DNA from: Aureimonas sp. AU22
Lineage (GTDB): Bacteria; Pseudomonadota; Alphaproteobacteria; Rhizobiales; Rhizobiaceae
Length of the DNA: 64,000 bases
Assembly (NCBI RefSeq): GCF_001463745.1
Contig: NZ_BBWJ01000032.1
Location: forward strand, 124,001 to 188,000
Direction of reading: 5' to 3'
Part shown: in pieces, positions 62,683-64,000 of the stretch
How the letters are laid out: each line of letters opens with the position of its first letter
Numbering within the stretch: position 1 is the stretch's first letter
The notes under the pieces: model-generated
Database searches by the model: none
The model's input: only the letters and a program-made list of their open reading frames with translations
Told to the model about the DNA's origin: nothing
Translations under genes and position numbers: made by a program

Positions 62683-62731
62683 AACGAAACGCCCCCATGG
62701 TCCGCCCGTCTCGACGCCACCCGGATCTCGC

Positions 62732-64000
62732 ATGGACCACGTCTCCCCCAGCTGCCTGACACCGGTCCGATCCGGAACGGCGTCCGGCGTCTGGCCGGCC
62801 CGCCGGCTCCATTCGCGATTGCGTTTCGGCGGACCGACGATCGCCCAGCGCGTGTTTCTGGTCGGTGCGATCCCGATCGCGCTGATCGCGCTGATCGGCT
62901 TCCTGTCCGTGGTGCTGCTCGACCGCGCCGACCTTGCGCGGGCCGGCGCGCTCGAGGCCGCCAACATCTATCGTCAGGTCGTTTCGGGCATGAGCGCGCA
63001 GGACGCCTACGTGTCGGGCGCACGCACGGGCCGCGAGCGCCAAGCCGCCGCCTTTTCGGCGTCCGTCACCGGCGCGTCGGCGGGCCTGCGCGAGCTGGCG
63101 GCAAGGACGCGCGATCCCGTCCAGGCGAGCTCCATCGTGCAGACGCGTGCCACGCTCGGGCGATACCAGTCGCTGATGGCCGATCTGACGAGGGCGACGC
63201 GCGAAAGCGATCGCCTGGTGGCCGAGATGGACGAACGCCTCCAGACGCTCTTGCGGCTGACCGACGAGGCACGCGCCCGCCAGACACGCTCCAACCGCGG
63301 CCTCGTCGGCACGCTGACGGCGCGCGATCGATCATTGAGCCTGACGCGCGACGTGGTTGACAGCGCCTTGGCGCTGCGAGCGGCGATCGCCGACGGCATG
63401 CTGGTTCTCGTCAGCGGCCGTTCGCCCTCCGAGACCAGCGTCTCGGCGTCCTTCGAGATGGCGCGGGTGCGCAACGCCGCCGCGCGCCTCACGGAAGCGA
63501 TCGAGGTGGCGCGGGCCGGCGGGGCAGGCGAGCGCGCCCCGCCCGATCTGGGTTCCGAAGGCCCGCGGGCGCTTCGCGACGCGCTGGATCGCGTGGACCG
63601 CCAGCTGAAGGTCGACATATCCGCCCAGCGCACCCTGCAGGGCGAGATTTCCAGCCTTCTCGCCTACACGGTGGATGCGCACGAGACCGAGCAGGCGACG
63701 CAGAACATCGCGGTCGACACGCTGAAGCTCGCCCGCCACAGCCGCGAGGTGATCGAGGCGCGATCGGCCGATGCCATTCCCGCGATCGACGCGCAGGGGC
63801 GCGCGATCGGCGAGAAGGTCGAGGGACTTCCCATCTCGCCGCTGATCCAGAGCGAGATGATCGACGCGCTGGAGAAATGGCGCTCGGGCCTTCGCGCCGT
63901 GCGCCAGGGGCTGGAGGAACAGTCGCGCCTCCTGGTCGACATGTCCGACACGGCGGGGATCATGCTGCTCCAGGTTTCCGGCCTCAACAACGACCTCTCC
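62732..64000 (+). CDS. Membrane sensor protein, partial (continues past the window end; at least 423 residues)
   Basis: The frame opens at the ATG at 62732, 50 bp after the regulator gene, and has no stop before the window end. The N-terminal 40 residues are basic. One membrane helix (VFLVGAIPIALIALIGFLSV) spans about 41-63. More than 350 residues of helical, A/R/E/L-rich sequence follow (GLRELAARTRDPVQASSIVQ, QGLEEQSRLLVDMSDTAGIM), typical of a large all-alpha periplasmic sensor module. HAMP or kinase domains would lie beyond the window. Context suggests a histidine kinase. A chemoreceptor is the alternative. Confidence 0.75.
   Translation, partial: MDHVSPSCLTPVRSGTASGVWPARRLHSRLRFGGPTIAQRVFLVGAIPIALIALIGFLSVVLLDRADLARAGALEAANIYRQVVSGMSAQDAYVSGARTGRERQAAAFSASVTGASAGLRELAARTRDPVQASSIVQTRATLGRYQSLMADLTRATRESDRLVAEMDERLQTLLRLTDEARARQTRSNRGLVGTLTARDRSLSLTRDVVDSALALRAAIADGMLVLVSGRSPSETSVSASFEMARVRNAAARLTEAIEVARAGGAGERAPPDLGSEGPRALRDALDRVDRQLKVDISAQRTLQGEISSLLAYTVDAHETEQATQNIAVDTLKLARHSREVIEARSADAIPAIDAQGRAIGEKVEGLPISPLIQSEMIDALEKWRSGLRAVRQGLEEQSRLLVDMSDTAGIMLLQVSGLNNDLS

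Noticed and set aside
60040..62967. A 975-aa minus-strand frame opposite the kinase and regulator genes
   Set aside because: The composition is D/H/R/E-rich shadow. The plus strand has all receiver, HisKA and HATPase motifs.
1..64000. CRISPR arrays, rRNA genes, insertion sequences or transposases
   Set aside because: No regularly spaced repeats, rRNA-like stretches or transposase motifs were seen on either strand.

Overview
The window reads as a chromosomal segment of a GC-rich alphaproteobacterium, most likely of the Hyphomicrobiales (Rhizobiales). The evidence is gene content and order: a CysI-DUF934-CysH-CysD-CysN sulfate-assimilation operon headed by a DUF2849 gene, a CnoX-like thioredoxin/LON-domain/Trm112 cluster, glnK-amtB behind a sigma-54-type promoter, and ffh-rpsP-rimM. 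The genus cannot be fixed from the sequence alone.

Positions 1-16602 form an accessory island next to a tRNA-Gly(GCC) gene whose 3' end faces the island. It has two parts. The first (about 0.5-6.9 kb) is a small mobile module: an HTH/coiled-coil protein, a small conserved protein, an AlpA/excisionase-like HTH protein, a Prim-Pol/helicase replication protein translationally coupled to it, and a tyrosine integrase. Short repeats flank the replication gene and others follow the integrase. No capsid, tail or conjugation genes are seen. The second part (6.9-16.3 kb) holds small orphan genes, a conserved 280-aa protein, a C-protein-like XRE regulator with a likely operator, and a complete type I restriction-modification operon hsdM-hsdS-hsdR.

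From 16.6 to 64 kb the content is largely core. 17.0-19.0: CnoX-like thioredoxin, LON-domain protein, Trm112. 19.1-25.3 (minus): sulfate reduction, with a CysN that carries an unusual hydrophobic C-terminal tail. 25.4-29.8: a UbiH-type monooxygenase, TesB, GlnK and AmtB. 29.8-36.4 (minus): PyrC, then an RND efflux pump, its membrane-fusion protein and a TetR repressor. 37.1-41.0: ffh, rpsP, rimM and an uncharacterised membrane-anchored protein in place of trmD. 41-45.5 (minus): GalE, a secreted trypsin-like protease and RmuC. 45.6-47.9: def-fmt-truA, which process and modify formyl-Met, nascent proteins and tRNA. 47.8-52.2: a membrane protein, DapE, a lytic transglycosylase lipoprotein and DapD (lysine and peptidoglycan precursors). 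52.3-54.6: a LOG-family protein, a small protein and a BON-domain protein. 54.7-57.9 (minus): HAD phosphatase, MHS-type transporter and ArgB. 58-59.6: a putative outer-membrane protein and an MscS-like channel. 60.2-64: a signalling cluster with a REC-DUF3369-histidine kinase, an OmpR-type regulator and a second membrane sensor cut by the window end.

The most unusual items are the compact Prim-Pol/integrase module, the regulated type I system with a large C-terminal HsdM extension, the CysN hydrophobic tail, the enlarged RND pump, and a strongly structured hairpin in the 650-bp gap at 42.1-42.7 kb. No CRISPR array, rRNA or intact insertion sequence was seen.
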